Source of the DNA: Lucifuga dentata
Taxonomy: Eukaryota; Chordata; Actinopteri; Ophidiiformes; Bythitidae
NCBI GenBank assembly: GCA_014773175.1
Contig: VXCM01000432.1
Location: 99,786 to 163,785, forward strand
DNA: 64,000 bases
Direction of reading: 5' to 3'
The notes under the pieces are model-generated. The model was not told the DNA's origin. It saw nothing but the letters and a program-made list of their open reading frames with translations, and ran no database searches. The position numbers and the translations under genes are program-made. Shown in pieces: positions 1-12,133 of the stretch (within the stretch, counting starts at the first letter, position 1; each line of letters begins with the position of its first letter).

Positions 1-354
1 CAGATGTGTTTTATGATTTGTGTAACCTCACTGCTAAACATATTTAATCTACATTCTTTCTCATGTGAAAATCGATTCCCCGAGAAACATAACAAAGTCT
101 TATCTCACTGCCGCACTAATAAAAATGATGGATAACATGGCAGCCTGAGACGATTGGAGACAATTGGATTTCACCCACATTATGTAATTCAAACGGTGCT
201 TGGAGAACAAGCTCTCAGGTTCTTCCTCCTTGATTCTTTTCACCAGGCAGGGTTATGAAGAGGCCACAAGCTGGTCTGAACAGATTTAAGGCTCACCTAC
301 CACCTCAATGACAGCTGTAGCAATTCTGCAATTTAGCAATTGTAATTAAGTAAT
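1..354. other. Unique AT-rich non-coding sequence
   Basis: No exon, repeat family or structured element is recognised here. The stretch leads into a short dispersed repeat at 355. Confidence 0.5.
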
Positions 355-510
355 AACGGACCATACAGTGGTTTTGCATTATTTGAGCCCAATATACAAC
401 CCACATATATGTTATACTGACAACAATTTCCCAAAACATATACTCGAGCAGTTTGTTGCACTTGCTTACCTGAAATACACAGTGGGAAACCACCACCCAC
501 AGAACAGAGC
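355..510 (+). repeat. Half copy of TTAA-type MITE family A
   Basis: The ordered words GGACCATACAGTGG, TTTTGCATTATTTGAGCCC, ACTGACAACAATTTCC and CAAAACATATACTC follow the left inverted repeat of the element at 6294-6878 (TTTTGCATGTGTGAGCCC, ACTGCCAACAACTTTCC, AAAACATGCTACTC). Only the left arm is evident. I do not see the opposite end, so this is a truncated or badly decayed copy. The family assignment rests on comparison within this window. Confidence 0.6.
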
Positions 511-2324
511 ACAAAATCATTGAGCTGGCTGAAAAATCTTAATCTCAAAGGAGGAGGTGCTACACCAAAGAATGCTGTCCAAAATCTGCTGCTGCTATAA
601 GTCAATGTTTGGGATGTAGAGAAACAAAATCTTTAATGGTCTGATTTTAATTAATAACACTGATGACATCTTCACCAAATTAATTCAACTGATCAGAGCA
701 AACCGGGACAGATCCAAAATTAATTTTTTTTTAGTAATCAATAAATGTCATTCTTGCCCTTTTATTTAGCATTCTGCTCAATGCTGCCAGAACAGAGTTG
801 CATTTACCATCTACTATCATTTTTAAATACTGTATCTTAGACATACTGGTAAATAACATATGTTCTGTATCTGTTCAGCACAGCACGCCAGCTTTCTATT
901 CTAAGCTTACCTGCCTCCCCTCCTCCTTTTTAAATTCATTTGCCACCACTGAAGTATAGCTTCAGTCCAGCAGTTCCTCTCAGTGTGGGGTGACGGAGCA
1001 GGTTAATTGCTGAATTTTGATTGTCATGCTGTAACAGATGAATGTGGAGGAGAAGCTGTGGCATTAGCAGATACATAACAGATTGCTGTCTATTGCTTGC
1101 AGCAGTCTGGTGACAGGGAAGAAAACATTATTTTAATCATAGAGATTCCTAATGACATAAATCTACACACCATGGTACAGATAATGGTGAAATTCCATGC
1201 AGCTTTACAAAATATTCTGCTTGGAGCTGTTATCAACGAACTGCATCATCCTCATCTCAAAACCAGCTCACATACTCTGTCCCTCATGTAGTGTGAATGT
1301 GAACATGAATATAAATTACAATCAAATTTTTAAAAAATAAATTCATACTGTATACATCAAAGACAGTGAGTCAGACTTTCAAGGTCAAAACAAATAATGA
1401 AATCATGGATGTCATGGATGAAAAGACATCTTTGTTGTCTTTTCTGTTACAAACTTAAATAATTGCAGTAATTTGCAATTGACCTTTGTTTGCTAGTTTT
1501 TCTATCATGATAGTAGATTGTTTAAAAGCTTCAGCACTTTGTCTCGATTAAAAGCAGTTGCTGCCCTCCAATATCCATCCAGTAAACCAATGTAAACCAC
1601 AGTGGCCAACTTTTTAACTTGTATACACAATTTTATTTTTGCCCCATGTATTTTGTTTAAACAATTTCTGAGTAAAAAATAATAGCACCATATGGAAATG
1701 CAGACCACTTGAAGATGCATTTTGGCTAGTAACTGTAAAAAGTCCTTCAGTGTATTAGTCCATACATAAATTTAAAATGTATGATTCATTCAAAAAAAAA
1801 TAATTTCCTTTTCAACTAGATTTATTTATATTACATCTAAGTAAAAACTGTCAACATTCCTAAAACTAATTATTATGTTTTTGGTAATGAAAACATTTTT
1901 TTAAAGCTTTTCACAACAATGTGAAAAGTTGACTTAATGGAACTCAATTAAAGTTCTTAAATCTAAGTTTTTGTCGTGACTCTGCCCACTTGCACCATGG
2001 AGAGCAGCACATATCTCAAAATTTCTTCTTAAGACAAGTAAGTACTCATTTTCAGTTTTGTACTGAACTTTTAGCCAAAAGGTCAGTAGAAAACTGAACA
2101 AAATACTCTGATGTATGATATTAAATGCAAGCAAATTGGTTGTTTTTTTGGAAGGGACAACAGGGCTGTTTGTTGTGGAGCCTCAGAGGAGAAAGTTTAC
2201 ATTTGATGTATTGAACATGGACTGTTTGTTGGCACGTTTATATTTATGGAGTAATACCAGAATACAGATAAAGATTTATAAAACTGGCAAATGCGTAGCA
2301 TGTCTGTACTTCCTGTAATGGAGC
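511..2324. other. Unique AT-rich non-coding sequence
   Basis: Frames are short and unrecognised, with A/T runs and no splice-bounded exon. I see no repeat family in this stretch. Confidence 0.45.
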
Positions 2325-2390
2325 AGTGGTGGCTTAAAGGTTAGAGAAGCGAGCTTGTGACTGAAGGGCAGGAGAAATCAGGGTTAGGGA
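2325..2390 (+). repeat. Relic of a tRNA-derived SINE head
   Basis: TGGCTTAAAGG (2330-2340) fits the RNA polymerase III A-box pattern TRGYNNANNNG. It is followed by TTAGAGAAGCGAGCTTGTGA, the usual continuation in teleost tRNA-derived SINEs. A clear B-box is missing and no SINE tail is seen, so this is a decayed head fragment that is probably inactive. It is not a functional tRNA gene. Confidence 0.5.
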
Positions 2391-2500
2391 AGTAAATGAG
2401 TTTGATTCAAACACATAGAACAAGAATTTGTCAAAATTTAAAAAAAAAAAAAGTATGAGTTCATGGAACTCAATTTCTTAGTGTTTCTTTCTTAAATTTT

Positions 2501-2700
2501 ACTACCGGTAATTTTTATCAAGTTTAATGTAGGTCATGTTAATGACTATCAAGTTGGCCCAACTCAGTTTCTTGGCTGTTTCCACTTCAGTGTTGATTTA
2601 AATTCAGATCTTTATGACAGTATTTTGCTTCCATATTAATTTTATGTCTTAAAGTCAAATATATATTATTGAGTTTGTCCGACTCAAAAATACCGGTAGT
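2501..2700. repeat. Possible 200-bp MITE bounded by a perfect 10-bp inverted repeat
   Basis: ACTACCGGTA at 2501-2510 is matched in inverse by TACCGGTAGT at 2691-2700. Just inside, both ends continue with a T-rich run. The pair delimits 200 bp of AT-rich sequence without coding potential. No target-site duplication is visible, so this could be chance or an old element. Confidence 0.3.
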
Positions 2701-2774
2701 TCACTTAACTTATAAAAAATTATTAAAAATGGTGCCTCATTTATTTTATTTTGTTGAAGTTAAACCAAAGAAAG

Positions 2775-2775
<1 letters not shown>

Positions 2776-2805
<30 letters not shown>

Positions 2806-3041
2806 GTGTAGGCAGAGGCAAGCAACAGGACAGGCAAGACAGGCAGAGGACCGAGGGCCCCGAGCTTTGAGGGTTTTCCCGACAGAACGACGGCCTATGC
2901 GGGAACCCCCGTTGTAACATTCATGGGCGATGAACAGTTTGTATTCATCAGAAATCCCCCAAACAGGGCCCCACCCCACCTGGCAGCGCGAGAGCTTTTT
3001 TTTTTTTTTTTTTTNTTCAAAACTTTATTGAGTTGCCCGGC
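2776..3041 (-). repeat. GC-rich block between poly-T tracts; possible retroposed 3' end
   Basis: A GC-rich segment of about 195 bp (2803-2997) lies between poly-T runs at 2776-2802 and 2998-3014, the latter followed by N at 3015. On the minus strand an AATAAA (3026-3031) lies about 10 nt before the poly-A, as in a reverse-transcribed transcript 3' end. The parent transcript is not recognised. The minus-strand frame through the block is short and runs into poly-lysine, so I do not call a gene. Confidence 0.35.
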
Positions 3042-4979
3042 AGCCAACCGCCATAAATTTTAAGGAAGGAGAAGAGTTGCCCCGGCAGCAGGAGAGTTTG
3101 GATGAACGGACTTTCGTGATGAACTCAAACAACAGTGACAAAAACAAAATGAAGAGGACTTATCTCTCATTCCAAAAAGAGAGAAGGGAAACAAGAATAA
3201 GTGGAAAAGAAGCAGGGGGACAGAGGTGAGTGATAATTATGACAAACACATGAAGAATGTCGTCCAGTTCACTGTAGCTAGCCTGTTCACTCAGTTTTAT
3301 TTTTGTCAATACAACAGAAATTGTTTGTCAAATTGTTTGGAGTAACATTTTCTTATGTAACATTAGATAATTTAGTTCACAGTGTTAACTGAATTAGTTA
3401 GTGAGTAGCTAGGCTAACCATCTAACTAAGCTAACAGTGTGAACGTCTTTGCATAGGACTCATTTTACCTTATTTGTCAGTTGTGGACATTTGTTGTAGA
3501 AAGCTAGCTAAGGACAGCGGTTGTTTGAGCTATTGTCTAAATCTGTGTACCAAGATATGCTCCCTAATGTTATTTGTTATTTACTTTGCTGTGAGTTCAG
3601 GTCATCCCAGTGGTATTAACAGTGATACAGCACACCTTTTATATTCTCTCTCTCTCTCATACTCTCTTTATATATTGTTTTTTTTTTTTTTTTNTTTTTT
3701 TTTTTTTTTCAAGCAGTTCCATCAACATCCACTGCCAACAGCTCAGTGACCACAAACCCCCATCACCTGCACAAGATGATGAAGACTACACACCACTAAA
3801 CCATTCAACCACCGCAACAGAAGACCCTCCGTCACATCACTAACTTCGGGGTAAGTTAATGTTATGAATGTCATCTGGGATTAAAAAAAAAAAATAGTCC
3901 AAAGGGCCCCAAGCACTGACACTAGATATGCCTCTGCCACAAGAGGTAGAAAACTAACAAACACACAGCCCTGATGTTCCTAACAGTTTATCAAGTTATT
4001 ATGATTAACATGTACAAAAATTGCCCATTACACATCCAATAGAGTCATAGCAACATTAGCATTCAATTAAAGTTGTTCCTCTGTCTTTCTGATGAATGTA
4101 AGTCCATTATTCAGTTTTGTTTTGTCTCCATCAACTCCTGAGAAAAGTGTCTGGGTCTTTATCTTGATAGATGCTTGCTTGTTTCTTATGTCTTTCAGTC
4201 ATTTCACTCCAGGCAGGTAGCATCATCTTAAAGCTTGTTTGTTTGCTTTCTGCTTCATATCTCGTGTGAGAGGAAGCCATACAGTGAAAAACCAAAACAA
4301 TAAGCTAAAAACAGAAAAAAGCTCCATAGAGCTGCAGATTTGAGTGATAATTCTCTATGGTCACGATAAAAACAACCCTACAGTAATTTGATTTTATGTT
4401 AAAATGAAAAGTATTGATGAGTGGAGGTTTAAGATGATAGTGTTTGTTTTTTTAATATAAATTAGATCAATTGCGAGGCTGGTTACAGGGACTGAGAGTT
4501 CATCGTCTGACACAACCATTGTCTTCTGAGTTTGTCTGGATTTGTCACTGGTTGACAACACTTAGGAAAGGCGTAATATACCGCATCATGGCGGGATTAG
4601 ACATTATTTTTTGTTGTTGCCAATGACTAAGCCCTGTCTAAGCCCTCGTTATGTTTAATGGTGTGAGTTATGGCCTGCCCTCAGCATTGTAACTCACAGG
4701 ACACAGAGCATCGAACATTTATAGACCCTTCAGTCGCTATACAGACCGAGGTCTGCTCCTCCTGTAGTAAGCGGGGGGGGGGGTAAAAGAATAGCATTAT
4801 TCCTCATCTGTGATACCTGAATTTCAGAATTCTCACCACAGGAACAGATGATTTTAATAATTCATGTTTTTACCACATCGTTTTTGCAAACAATCCTTTG
4901 GCTTTTCAGGCATGCAGTGTTTATAGGGAATATTCCAGAAGAATCCACTGAAGTGAAGTGGATGGGTCGGATTAAGGGT
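3042..4979. other. Non-coding stretch with a possible fragment of an unclassified transposon
   Basis: It contains a poly-T join with N at 3694. The sequence 3720-3852 has an open frame that ends before a consensus-like splice donor (GGGGTAAGT at 3848-3856), but the peptide is not recognised. At 3904-3936 the sequence GGGCCCCAAGCACTGACACT and its continuation resemble the end of a fish hAT element. No partner terminus or target duplication was found. A 10-base G run lies near 4773. Confidence 0.3.
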
Positions 4980-5100
4980 CACTCCATTGTCTCTACTAAT
5001 GTGCTCTGAGATTGGTAGCTAATTGATAATTCATGCTAATTGATATTAGCGCCTGGCACTTTGCAGCCTTAGGCTTTTCATATTGTCCACACAGATACAA
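4980..5100. promoter_or_regulatory. Candidate conserved non-coding block (homeodomain-like words)
   Basis: Within about 60 bp near 5020 there is a cluster of ATTA/TAAT cores (GCTAATTGATAATTCATGC, GCTAATTGATATTAGC), next to a less AT-rich flank and free of repeats. This composition is typical of vertebrate developmental enhancers. The call is inference from word content and cannot be confirmed without alignment. Confidence 0.2.
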
Positions 5101-6293
5101 CTAAGGGAAGCTTTGGGCTAAAACCCTCTCCGTGGTTATGTCTTGGTGATTTACATCTGATTTTTAAAACTCCAGCAGAAGACGTTTCACAACAAAATCA
5201 CCTGAAAATAGAGGAGGAGGTTGCTGCAGTTAGCCTGTGGACAGAGATGATCTGAGTTTAAGTAAAAGCATCAAAGGCAGAGACAAGTAGAAATATAGAT
5301 TTAAAAAAAAGGTCCTGTGGCATGAAGAGGAGTGTGTGTTTCATCATCTCACATTAGACCCACGAGCTGTTTTATATGAGCCTGTTTCCAATATCAATCA
5401 ACTGCTTTCATGAATTTTAGAAATGAGTGTCAGAAGCTTGAAATGGGATTCAACAGAATAAAGCTGATTGCTGCACTATAATAAAGAAAATGGCTTTTGA
5501 TTCTAACAAATATATAAAGAAACGGAAAGAAACTATATCAGAAAGATGATTAAAATATAACACAGATATCACTACCATTTTTGGTACCTGTATAACTTGA
5601 TATATGGATTTTACTGCTAAATTATACATGTAACAATATAAATCTGTAAGTAGAGGTTCACAATTCTGTATGATTTCTTCATGAGATAGACAATCTAAAA
5701 AAAGTTATTAAAATTTGGACTCAGTTTCACTCTGGCCACATTTGTGACAAAGAATAAGACACATACTTTCAAACCCTTTTTCAAAACTAAACTGGATGCC
5801 ATGTGTTGATTACATAGCAGGGGAAATTTGGGCTTAAATGGGTTAACTTTTTATGTAGTAAGGTATTGTATTTTTTGCCATGAACTTAAGATTTATATGC
5901 CAGAGGGTGATGTCTATAATAACGTGAGCAAAGAGAAACCTCAGAGAAACCAGCAGCAATAAGACAGGAACTTATTAGTGTGTCCAATTCCAAGTGTGAA
6001 GCAGCGGAGCAGAAAGTCACATGGCTCACTTCTTACTGGTGATTTTGTCACTTTCACCTTTGCAGTTTTTGTTAAAATTTCAGAGCTCCTGTGAGTTAAA
6101 CCTGTAAATTCAAAGAACATCTTAATTATGCTCACTGATACTTCCCATCATGCAGTGCATTTAAATTAGCTCTCCAAGCTTCTTCTTCACTCTTTTTGGA
6201 CAGAGTCACAGGATAGAGGCTTGTTCTGAGTGTGATTTTTAAATGAGTCATAGGAGGTAATCATAGGAACTCATATGACCCTCACCCTCACGC
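5101..6293. other. Unique non-coding sequence
   Basis: No gene, RNA or repeat family is recognised. The sequence is AT-rich with short open frames only. Confidence 0.45.
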
Positions 6294-6878
6294 TTTAAAG
6301 GAGCATACTGGTGATTTTGCATGTGTGAGCCCAATACATACTACCTCCACACTTTGCTTTACTGCCAACAACTTTCCAAAACATGCTACTCAAATGCTAA
6401 ATTTTAGAATAGTTTTCCTACCTCCCACACTGCCATTGGTTTCAGTTCATTCCAGTACGCTCTAAAATCAACTTGTAGGAACTTGAAACGTGCTTCAGAA
6501 AAGTAATCTATCTCGGTGAAGTCAATTAAGTATTTTGTGAAAATAACTTTATTTAGCCGATCCAACACTGAGCTGCACGGAAGAAAATGTATGTCTCCGC
6601 CAGAGAATGTAGTCCCAGGAGAAGATGGCTTTTACCAAGAAATTAAAATGACAGTCCTTTTACAATCATGCACAAGTGCTAGTAGGTGAAACACTGAATT
6701 TCGAAGTGGATGTATCACCTGAACATTTAGTTTTGAAAGATTAGGGGATTTGGCAAAATAAGATGAAAACTAAAATACAGTTTTACGTTTTGGAAAAGAG
6801 TTGACAGTAATGTAATATGTATGAGGGTAGTATTTTTGGGGGGCTCAAACATGCAAAACTACATTATGTTCCTTTAAA
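6294..6878 (+). mobile_element. Non-autonomous TTAA-flanked MITE (family A), piggyBac-like
   Basis: The element is flanked by TTAA at 6295-6298 and 6874-6877. The ends form a long imperfect inverted repeat of about 90 bp: AGGAGCATACTGGTGATTTT on the left against AGGAACATAATGTAGTTTT on the reverse strand of the right. Both arms continue with a TGAGCCC word, a TACTG(C/T)CAAC word and a CCAAAAC word. There is no transposase frame. A TTAA target duplication with A/GG-rich ends suggests mobilisation by a piggyBac-type transposase, but that class is inferred from the target site alone. Partial relatives lie at 355-510 and 63129-63415. Confidence 0.7.
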
Positions 6879-8979
6879 CTAGCTTTTAAAAATCTCATTT
6901 ATATTTAAGGTATAACTATTACTGTCTATGACTTACTAAGTTATAGCTGTACTTTTTAAGCTTTTATCTGTGTTAATTGTTTGTAGTGTTTGCTGACCGT
7001 GTCCAGAGGAACTGTGGGGTGTTTTTTTGTGTTTAGAGGGAATTAGTTTGTTTACAGAGTTACCTCAGACCCTGCAGTGCTTTCCTTCTTACTTTGATTC
7101 ATTTGGTTGCATAAGAACAATCAAAAAGTAATTGTGCTCGGTTGTGAAGCAAAACAATTAAACTTTGCTGAGAATAAGTTTATTGTGGGCATTGTTCACA
7201 ATTCAGGCTCAGACTTTCCTCCAAAATGTTCTGTAGCTTACAGGAATCATTCTGTTATTGACCAAATGTTTTGCAGTAAACTCTTAAAGGAAATTTTCAA
7301 TTTTAGTGTCGTAGTTTTGGGTATCAGGCAGTATGTGTATAATTATTATAATACCGTTGTACTCACTGATGTCATTTCACAGATAGTGGACACGTGCACT
7401 GTGCTGGAAACAGCTTTACAGCAGAGTCTAATGGGGCCAAGAAATACGAGCCTCCGACTATCTGACAGTCCATTCTTTACCCAACTATCAGAAGGAGGTG
7501 TGAACAAAGGTGAACATTAAACATTATTACCCCAATAATCCATTATGAGTGTCTTTTGTGGGATGTGACCTGGGAAGCACATTTGAGAAGACAGACATGA
7601 ACAAGACAGAACGAGACACGTAAACAGACTAAGATGAAAAGAAGGAAGTTGAAAAAAACTCATTTATTTAAAGCCTGTGTTCTCTTGGAGTCGCTGGATT
7701 CGGTTGTAAAACTATTTCCAGCATAGTGCTCTTGTCTACAGTATCTACAGTATTATAGTGAATAGTCTTTACATTGACCTTAAATCTTCATTTGTAATCT
7801 GATTCAGGCAATAGCTAAATTTAAAAAAAAAAAGTAATGTAAAAGCCATAAATATATTGAAATCAGTATCAACATTCGTGTATTCTGCGTCTAACAGAGC
7901 TAGATTATGCGATTTTAAATTGATTTACTCAAGAATAGCTCTCATAAGCTGGTTAAGCAGTGAGGCACGTATGTTCAGAAAATAGCAGTCCTACTGGATT
8001 ATAAATGGCCTACTGCATTTTTGCCTTAATTGCAGTAATAGAAAAATCTTTGTATGGGGTGCCTGTAAATGTACTGAGTGTTAAGCAGACCTACCGGTGT
8101 ACTGGCAAATATGACAAACTGAAAAAAAACTCTATCCTATTAAGTCTTTTTTTTTTTTTTTTNTTTTTTTTTTTTTTTCTATAACTCAACCAACTGAACA
8201 TCTGGGGGCAGGGGCTGTTTCCTATGCAAATCAATTTACTTCATGAATTTACTGTACTCTATTGAAATAAGATTTTTAGCATATGATGATAAACAGATCA
8301 CAAGAATTTTGAGTATTGCCTTTAAAGATTAAGGCTTTCTTGAAAAGGAATTTCACTAATTCCTTTATTAAAAATTACTGTATTAATTCTCAAGGTTTTT
8401 TTTTATAGATGGATAGAAAGAAAAGTTATGTATGCATCCAAAATTTGCAGCTAATAAGGTTTTTTTTTTTTTTTAAAGAATCTTGGTTTTCAGGCTTGTT
8501 TGTGGTGGGTTGTGTTGTTGTTAACATAGCTGACATGCTATACCTAAGCCCTGCGGCCTTGCTGTGTGCCAGAAGTGTTACGAGATAAGATGCTCCACTT
8601 GACATTCCGCTACCTCAGTTTCCATGGATACCACACCTGATTAGACAAGAAGTCATGCACGTGCCCTCTAGATGGTGACAGCAAGATGAGCTGGATGACA
8701 TCTCTTCGCGAACCTGTACTACTCACAAAACAACAATAGCAGCAACACAACGCTGCTGTTTATGACCCAGCAAACATGTAATCGCCTTTTATCCTGCATA
8801 ATTCTTTCAAACAACCAGTGATGCACAGACTTGTTGACTGTCTTTCCTTCCTGTTCATCTCCCACTTTGATTCATCGCCAAATGTTTGACAACCTAGAGA
8901 TGTAATCGACTTTTTTTTTTGTGCTTAGTCTTTATTCTCTATTTAAATCCTTTATTCGCTTTTCACATTCGCTGGCTCC
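6879..8979. other. Unique AT-rich non-coding sequence with poly-T join
   Basis: One open frame of 137 codons (7107-7520, plus) is the longest plus-strand frame shared in length with one other. Its product matches no family I know and shows no domain, so I treat it as chance. A poly-T/N/poly-T join lies at 8151-8179. The sequence GTGCCCTCTAGATGGTG near 8661 resembles part of a CTCF core on the minus strand, but with spacing off by one. Confidence 0.4.
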
Positions 8980-9300
8980 ATTCCCTGCTCCCTCTGTTCA
9001 GCATGCATGAAGCGGACAGCACAGGGAGCCCAGAGATCCATAATCCCCCTACAGGAGAGAAGTGGATGGCTTTAATGATTTAAATCTAGTCAATGAGCAC
9101 CTTCTCTGATTTGAAATGAGAAATCTGAAGCCCTTTGGAGTTTGCCCAGAGAAGGGCCACGCTCACCACATCAGCATTCCCCTCAATCAATGGTCATTGA
9201 CTGCTGCAAGTAGGTGCTTAATCATTTTTAATTAGAGATAATCAGACATCTTGTCTATTCTACTTACAAGAGGGCAAAATCCAGGTCTGCCCGGATCAAA
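8980..9300. promoter_or_regulatory. Candidate conserved non-coding block
   Basis: This is a repeat-free, moderately GC sequence with words such as CCATAATCCCCC (bicoid/OTX-like TAATCC), TTTAATGATTTAAAT and TTTTTAATTAGAGATAATC. It contrasts with the A/T-run-rich flanks. The regulatory role is inferred from composition only. An alignment to other fish genomes would decide it. Confidence 0.2.
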
Positions 9301-10400
9301 GTTCTCAGTTTGACAATCAGACTCTAATTTGACAACATTGTTAATCCATGATTTTTTCCATGTTTGGGGCAGGTAATTCAGCACCAACAAACCAAACATG
9401 GTTAGAAAGAAAGAGTTGTGTTAGTGTCACTGTTTGGAAGAGAAGCTCTAATTTTTTGTGTGACAGCAGTGACAAAGTGGAGCAATTAAGAGTAAAACTG
9501 CACTGCAGAATGAGGAAGTCAGGAAAGTCTCCAAATCCTGTCCCAAGAAGTATTTAGTCCCATTTTTTTCCTTATTCCCATTTTAAGGTACTCAGTCGGT
9601 TTTTCTGCTATGAGTTGACTAGAAACAAAACATCTAATATGAGAAAACAAGATGTCTTTGCTTATTTCAAGAATCAGATTAACATGTAGAATTATTCACT
9701 AGTCATTTTTGTCTGTTATTAAGCCCTTAAAGTCTTGTTTTCTTTGAAAAAGTGAAAAAAAGACTGTCAGTGCTGTGAGATTATTGCATTTTTTTTCCTA
9801 AAAATAAATCTCAGTATCTTAAAAGAAGTGTCACTGTTTGGAGGATCGCTGCACCAGAAAAAAAGAAAATAACATCTCACAGTTTCTCTGTAAACAACAG
9901 TTAGGATATTGTTTTGTTATCACTTGATTTTTAGTTTCAAGAAATCTGAAGTCATTTTTGCAGTGCGAGAGCCGAATGCTACAGCTTGAATGCTCGGTGG
10001 AGTCCGGGTGGGTGTGGTGGTGCAGACATTCATGCTGGTGGTATCTCTTAGTAATGAGGCCCTGTGAAGCCGCGACTCTCACCCCTCACTGGGCCCTCAT
10101 ACATCATTAATGTTCCCACATCATAGTCCTTATAATTACCGGGGACGTGAATGTCACCTCAGTCATGCCTTCTCGACAGAGGATGACAGCACAAGGTCTG
10201 TGGTCTGCCAGACGTGCCCACGAGTGTGTGGCATCTCGTGCACATTCCTTGCATGCACACACACACAGACTCTCCACAGACTTGCAAAAATACCAATGTT
10301 ACCCAATGTAAAGCATATGCGGCCTTTTATTGTATTCACAAAGCGCTTTGCTCCTTTGGCTTTGTTCCAGCCGACTGTTCAACTTTTCTTCAAACACTAA
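9301..10400. other. Unique non-coding sequence
   Basis: Open frames are short and unrecognised. I see no repeat family or structured element. Confidence 0.4.
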
Positions 10401-10500
10401 AGGCGTTTTCAGACGCTGCAGTCTGTTTGCTTTGATAGAATCAGGGACTAAATTGTTTCAGTGTAGCATTTACCGCTTCGTTTAGTTCAGTTTTCACACA
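10401..10500 (+). repeat. Dispersed repeat family C, plus-strand copy
   Basis: AATCAGGGACTAAATTGTT (10439-10457) is shared exactly with the reverse strand of 63609-63627. The flanks also align: TGTTTGCTTTGAT before, and GCATTTACCGCTTCGTTTAG after. The opening GGCGTTTTCAGACGC resembles ends of short transposons that are abundant in fish. No second terminus is delimited. The sequence after 10500 to about 10860 may belong to the same element. Confidence 0.55.
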
Positions 10501-11458
10501 GAAAAAAAATCCAGTTGAACCAAATATAGCAGTAAAAGCCAAGTGAGAACAGTCGCTCTGTTAATTGTTCGGAAATGTCTGGGGACAAGAGTAAGAAAAT
10601 GAAGAAGGAAAAAGCTAACTAACATGGAACAAAGGTGGAATTGGGATACTTTTCTGGTCGTAGTTGCCATTTGGTCCATATACAAAGAAAACTATGGCAG
10701 CAGAAGCTGAATTTGACTTCAAGTCAACATGTCGAAAACTGTTTGTCACTTAATTTTATGTTCCAGAAGTTGTACTGCCTTCAGAACAGGAGTAATAGTG
10801 TTTATAGTAATAATGAGTTGGCAATGTTTGTGTCCTTTTAATGTCCTGTTTAGTTAACTGTCTATCGTAATTTTTTTTTGTATAAAATACAACAAAAATC
10901 TCAAAGCTTTGAGGTCAGTTTGTGACCCAGCGGTCTTTTACAGGCTCATTCTGAGTTTTTTGTGGCTTTGAGTCCATGTTTGTCTCCCTTTTTTTCTCAT
11001 TGTTGGAGCTGATGAGTGACAAAATGGAGAATGGTCCAACAGCATTGCAAATTCAGTCACATAGCTTAGCTTTGATTGAAAACTTTCCAGAAAGTAGATC
11101 AAAGCAAGACTCTAAGATTTTTTTAATAATGTATCAGATGTGTACTGATTAATCTCTTACAGACAAGACATTAGCCGATAAAAGAGAACGCACACTAGAG
11201 CTTCACACACAAACTTGGTCGCTAGGCATGTGAATAAAGGAAATCTACATCTATTCTAGGTAAAACATAAAAATATGTTCATTAAAATAGCCAGTTTATA
11301 CTGAAATATCTAAAACCCCTAACAAGTTTTTGTAGCACATTCATCAGGGAGTGAAACTTGTCATTCTTACTGTCAAATTACCCATGTGACTGAACAGATG
11401 TTTACACCTACTTCAGTTCTTCATCATTTTTGCTTCTCTGCCTCACTTTCTCTATTTG

Positions 11459-11460
<2 letters not shown>
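10501..11460. other. Non-coding sequence, possibly the body of the family C element
   Basis: No exon or RNA gene is recognised. The first few hundred bases could be internal sequence of the short transposon that starts near 10401. Confidence 0.35.

Positions 11461-11520
<60 letters not shown>
11461..11520. repeat. (CA)n microsatellite, about 60 bp
   Basis: Thirty uninterrupted AC units are visible. Open frames crossing it encode only alternating Thr-His and are not genes. Confidence 0.95.
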
Positions 11521-11524
<4 letters not shown>

Positions 11525-12056
11525 GCAGACACACTGCAGGTTTAGTCATACCCTCATTTGGCCAATTACACTGACCTTCCAAATTGCAGAGACTATTCAA
11601 AAGCCTCTTTCAGTGAATGTAACACCCTCTCCTTCCTGCTCTCTGGAGAGATATTCAGTATGCTCCTCCAACCCTACTGATAGGACACTTTAGCTTTAAA
11701 TGAGCCTGTTTTGCCTCAACACATTTCTTCCTGCATATCTTCCAGGCCTGTGGGTTTTATTGATCGTTGTCCTCCCAGGGGTGTTGATGTCTGGATTGGG
11801 GCACTCAGCAGCAGCTGGTTGGGCTGTTGATGGCTGTTAGTCCTGCTGGCTGCTCTGTTCTGGGCTTTGAGTGGTGCCAGGCTCAGCAGTTACCCTGCTC
11901 CCCTACAGCCCTGTCTGAGGACGCTTGTTAGGGAGCTGCCGAAAATAGAGGAGAAATATCTCTACTCTCACTGCATCGCTTCTCACTGCACACGCCTAGA
12001 TGATTTAGCTGGCTGGCACAGGGTTACCTGGTACCCAGAGCACAGGCTTTAGGTAG

Positions 12057-12059
<3 letters not shown>
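11521..12059. other. Moderately GC non-coding sequence
   Basis: The stretch 11740-12050 is GC-richer than average and lacks repeats. Its open frame (61 codons from 11867, plus) is unrecognised. It could be conserved non-coding sequence or chance. Confidence 0.3.
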
Positions 12060-12091
<32 letters not shown>

Positions 12092-12092
12092 N

Positions 12093-12131
<39 letters not shown>
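12060..12131. repeat. Compound (GT)n-N-(GA)n microsatellite
   Basis: A GT run is joined to a GA run with a single N at 12092. Because an N marks a contig join, the true array length is unknown. Confidence 0.95.

Positions 12132-12133
<2 letters not shown>

Noticed and set aside
2330..2390. tRNA gene
   Set aside because: Only an A-box-like word is present. There is no B-box, acceptor stem or anticodon arm, so a SINE relic is the better reading.
2805..3944. One hAT element spanning from CAGAGGCA (2813) to TGCCTCTG (3929)
   Set aside because: The short word matches in inverse, but the 8-bp flanks AGTGTAGG and CCACAAGA do not agree and the sequences inside the ends diverge at once.
7107..7520. 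Open frame of 137 codons on the plus strand as a possible gene
   Set aside because: No recognisable domain, AT-rich codon use like the flanks, and no promoter or splice context. A single frame of this length can occur by chance in 64 kb read in six frames.
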